DNA of 23,675 nt from UBA8518 sp041659585 (GTDB lineage Bacteria; Patescibacteriota; Minisyncoccia; Moranbacterales; UBA2206), in NCBI GenBank assembly GCA_041659585.1, contig JBAZXY010000005.1:1-23675 (forward strand), in the 5' to 3' direction. How positions within the stretch are numbered: the stretch's first letter is position 1; each line of letters starts with the position of its first letter. The notes beneath the pieces are model-generated. The model was not told the DNA's origin. It saw only the letters and a list, made by a program, of their open reading frames with translations, and did no database searches. A program made the translations under genes and the position numbers. This document shows, piece after piece, positions 22,482 through 23,675 of the stretch.

Positions 22482-22519
22482 AAAAAAATCCCTACAAAAC
22501 TTACATGTGGGGATTTTTT
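22482..22519 (+). terminator. Rho-independent terminator downstream of valS
   Basis: AAAAAATCCCTACA (22483-22496) pairs with TGTGGGGATTTTTT (22506-22519) with one G-T pair; the T-run forms the tail. A separate perfect 7-bp hairpin, ATATTCC/GGAATAT (22443-22460), begins on the valS stop codon. Confidence 0.85.
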
Positions 22520-22558
22520 ATATAAATTGTCCCGAGGCTATTTTAAGCGGTGATTTAG

Positions 22559-22567
22559 TGGTATAAT
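22559..22567 (+). promoter_or_regulatory. Possible extended -10 promoter upstream of rnpB
   Basis: TGG-TATAAT (22559-22567) matches an extended -10 element without a good -35 box. It would give a precursor with about 90 extra bases before the RNase P RNA. Confidence 0.35.
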
Positions 22568-22606
22568 GATATTAGGTATATGATGGAATTGGGAGCAGGG
22601 TTGTCA

Positions 22607-22635
22607 TTGACAAAATTGCCAAAATAAACTATTAT
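22607..22635 (+). promoter_or_regulatory. Sigma70-type promoter for rnpB
   Basis: Perfect TTGACA (22607-22612), a 17-bp spacer and TATTAT (22630-22635). The predicted start (about 22642) is some 20 bases before the P1 helix. The -35 box is inside a short palindrome, TTGTCA-T-TGACAA (22601-22613). Confidence 0.75.
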
Positions 22636-22664
22636 ATACAAGGTTTCTTTCAAAATTAAAGATT

Positions 22665-23070
22665 GATTTTATCAAAGTAAATTGGGCAATTACGCTATTT
22701 TGTCCCGCTTAGCGGGGTAGAATAGGGAGGAAAGTCCGGACATTCGGCCGTACCGCTTAGCGGGATGGCATAGGTAGTGGGTAATTCCCATCTAGGGTGA
22801 CCTACGAGGTGCGAGCAGAGACGTTTGTTTTCGCAAGAAAATAAACACCCTTCGGGGTGAGTCCTAATGGAAACATTGGGGGTGAAACGGCAAAATCCTT
22901 ACTTGAATGCAAGGTCGCGTCTTACGTTATACTATAGTAAACGCAAGAAGAACTGCATGACCCAGCTAGTAATAGCAGGGCTAGATAAATTATTGCCCCA
23001 ATTTTGACTTCGCTTTAGCGGGGAGAAGATTGGCACAAAATCCGGCTTATAGATTTACTTTGATAAAATT
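22665..23070 (+). ncRNA. rnpB: RNase P RNA (bacterial type A-like)
   Basis: The catalytic RNA that trims pre-tRNA 5' ends. Its ends form a perfect 17-bp P1 helix (22666-22682 with 23053-23069). P2 pairs GGGCAAT (22684-22690) with ATTGCCC, which starts near 23002. The universally conserved core is clear: GGAGGAAAGTCCGGA (P4 5' side, 22726-22740), GTGCGAGCAGAGACG, CTAGATAAAT, and AAAATCCGGCTTATAG (P4 3' side and conserved end, about 23037-23052). P12 is GTTTGTTTTC-GCAA-GAAAATAAAC, and P18 is CCCAGC...GCAGGG. An extra hairpin between P2 and P4 (about 22999-23034) matches the position of P19. The boundaries come from P1; the exact mature ends may differ by a few bases. No clear terminator follows, so it may be co-transcribed with the sugar-transferase gene. 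The 22444-23118 stretch has no protein gene. Confidence 0.95.
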
Positions 23071-23118
23071 GGTATTTAATTCATGACTGAAGGGATGGTC
23101 TTCTAAAAAAAATAAGTT

Positions 23119-23675
23119 ATGAAAAGATCGGAATTATTTTTTAGCGCAATCCAGGTGCCAGTTGATTTTATTATGATTGTACTGGCTGGATTTTCAGCGT
23201 ATATCGTTCGGGATGTTCCGCAGATAGTGGCTTTGCAACCAAAGTTATATAATTACCCGATTGAAGATTATATCCGGATAATTTTTTTGATTGCGCCAAT
23301 TTTTATCGCTATCTATGCGATAGAGGGACTTTATGATAATCGTGTTACTCGCAAATTTTGGAAAGAAGCCATGCGTGTTTTTGTGGCTACTTCCATTGGT
23401 TTGGTGATTATCATTGTCGCCATATTCCTTAAGCGAGAGTGGTTTTCTTCGCGCTTTATTATCCTGGCCGGTTGGATGATGATAGTTTTTTATGTGGTGC
23501 TAGCGCGTTATGTTTTGCATTTGATCCAGCGCTGGCTAGTGATTCATCGCGGAGTGGGAGTGCATCGATTGTTGCTGATTGGTAGAAATGGAAAATTAGA
23601 TACCATCGCTAAATTAATCGGACAAAATAAAAATATGGGTTATAAGATTGTCGATCAAATAGACACGGCTCATTT
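23119..23675 (+). CDS. Polyisoprenyl-phosphate sugar-phosphate transferase, N-terminal part (cut by window end)
   Basis: From ATG 23119 the frame stays open for 185 codons to the window edge. The product (MKRSELFFSAIQVPVDFIM...) has four to five hydrophobic segments (about 10-29, 52-70, 88-106 and 113-135). A soluble strand-turn VHRLLLIGRNGKLDTIAKLI follows (about 150-170), the start of the Rossmann-like CoA-binding_3 domain. This is the N-terminal architecture of WbaP/WcaJ-type enzymes, which transfer a sugar-1-phosphate from a nucleotide sugar to undecaprenyl phosphate to begin exopolysaccharide or glycan synthesis. The catalytic domain (C-terminal half) lies outside the window, so the enzymatic call rests on layout alone. 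No ribosome site precedes the start. Confidence 0.75.
   Translation, partial: MKRSELFFSAIQVPVDFIMIVLAGFSAYIVRDVPQIVALQPKLYNYPIEDYIRIIFLIAPIFIAIYAIEGLYDNRVTRKFWKEAMRVFVATSIGLVIIIVAIFLKREWFSSRFIILAGWMMIVFYVVLARYVLHLIQRWLVIHRGVGVHRLLLIGRNGKLDTIAKLIGQNKNMGYKIVDQIDTAH

Noticed and set aside
1..23675. CRISPR array or tRNA genes
   Set aside because: No set of regularly spaced direct repeats was seen, and no cloverleaf with the expected TTC-loop sequence was found by eye on either strand.

Overview
The window looks like a chromosomal segment of a small-genome bacterium, most likely of the Candidatus Patescibacteria (CPR) radiation. This is inferred from protein style: a class IV cyclase-like CYTH protein beginning with an EYEATF motif, compact aminoacyl-tRNA synthetases, AT-rich leaders mostly without Shine-Dalgarno sites, and very tight gene packing. 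I could not run a search, so the phylum is inference. TGA is used as a stop (e.g. at 817-819 and at the ends of the minus-strand genes at 1128 and 1736), so the TGA=Gly code of Gracilibacteria/SR1 is not in use here.

Region 1 (1-2.4 kb) is an accessory patch. It holds the 5' third of a leuB gene that loses homology after about 120 codons, a competing inverted-repeat structure, a stand-alone CHC2 zinc-finger protein (+ strand), a 163-bp MITE-like imperfect palindrome, and a minus-strand pair (LysM-YkuD L,D-transpeptidase and an anchored hypothetical protein). The genes here carry strong Shine-Dalgarno sites, unlike most of the window.

Region 2 (2.4-5.8 kb) continues the cell-wall theme: a MltB-like lytic transglycosylase (+) converges on a class A penicillin-binding protein (-), with a shared terminator between them. 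Together with the L,D-transpeptidase this gives enzymes for glycan polymerisation, 4-3 and 3-3 cross-linking, and glycan cleavage.

Region 3 (6.0-9.2 kb, minus strand) holds recR, dnaB and a tRNA-dihydrouridine synthase (dus). dus and greA have back-to-back consensus promoters; the dus transcript appears leaderless.

Region 4 (9.3-14.9 kb, plus strand) holds greA and then an eight-gene operon from its own promoter (9916-9944) to a strong terminator (14853-14886): lysS, CYTH protein, 76-aa Cys-rich protein, NDT-fold protein, Nudix hydrolase, Maf, a second NDT-fold protein, PAP2 phosphatase. The genes after lysS resemble a nucleotide house-cleaning or salvage module.

Region 5 (15.0-22.5 kb, plus strand) is a four-gene aminoacyl-tRNA synthetase run, tyrS-pheS-pheT-valS, with a promoter in front and a terminator behind. 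Region 6 (22.5-23.7 kb) has the RNase P RNA gene (rnpB, 17-bp P1 helix closing both ends) and the start of a polyisoprenyl-phosphate sugar-phosphate transferase cut by the window edge.
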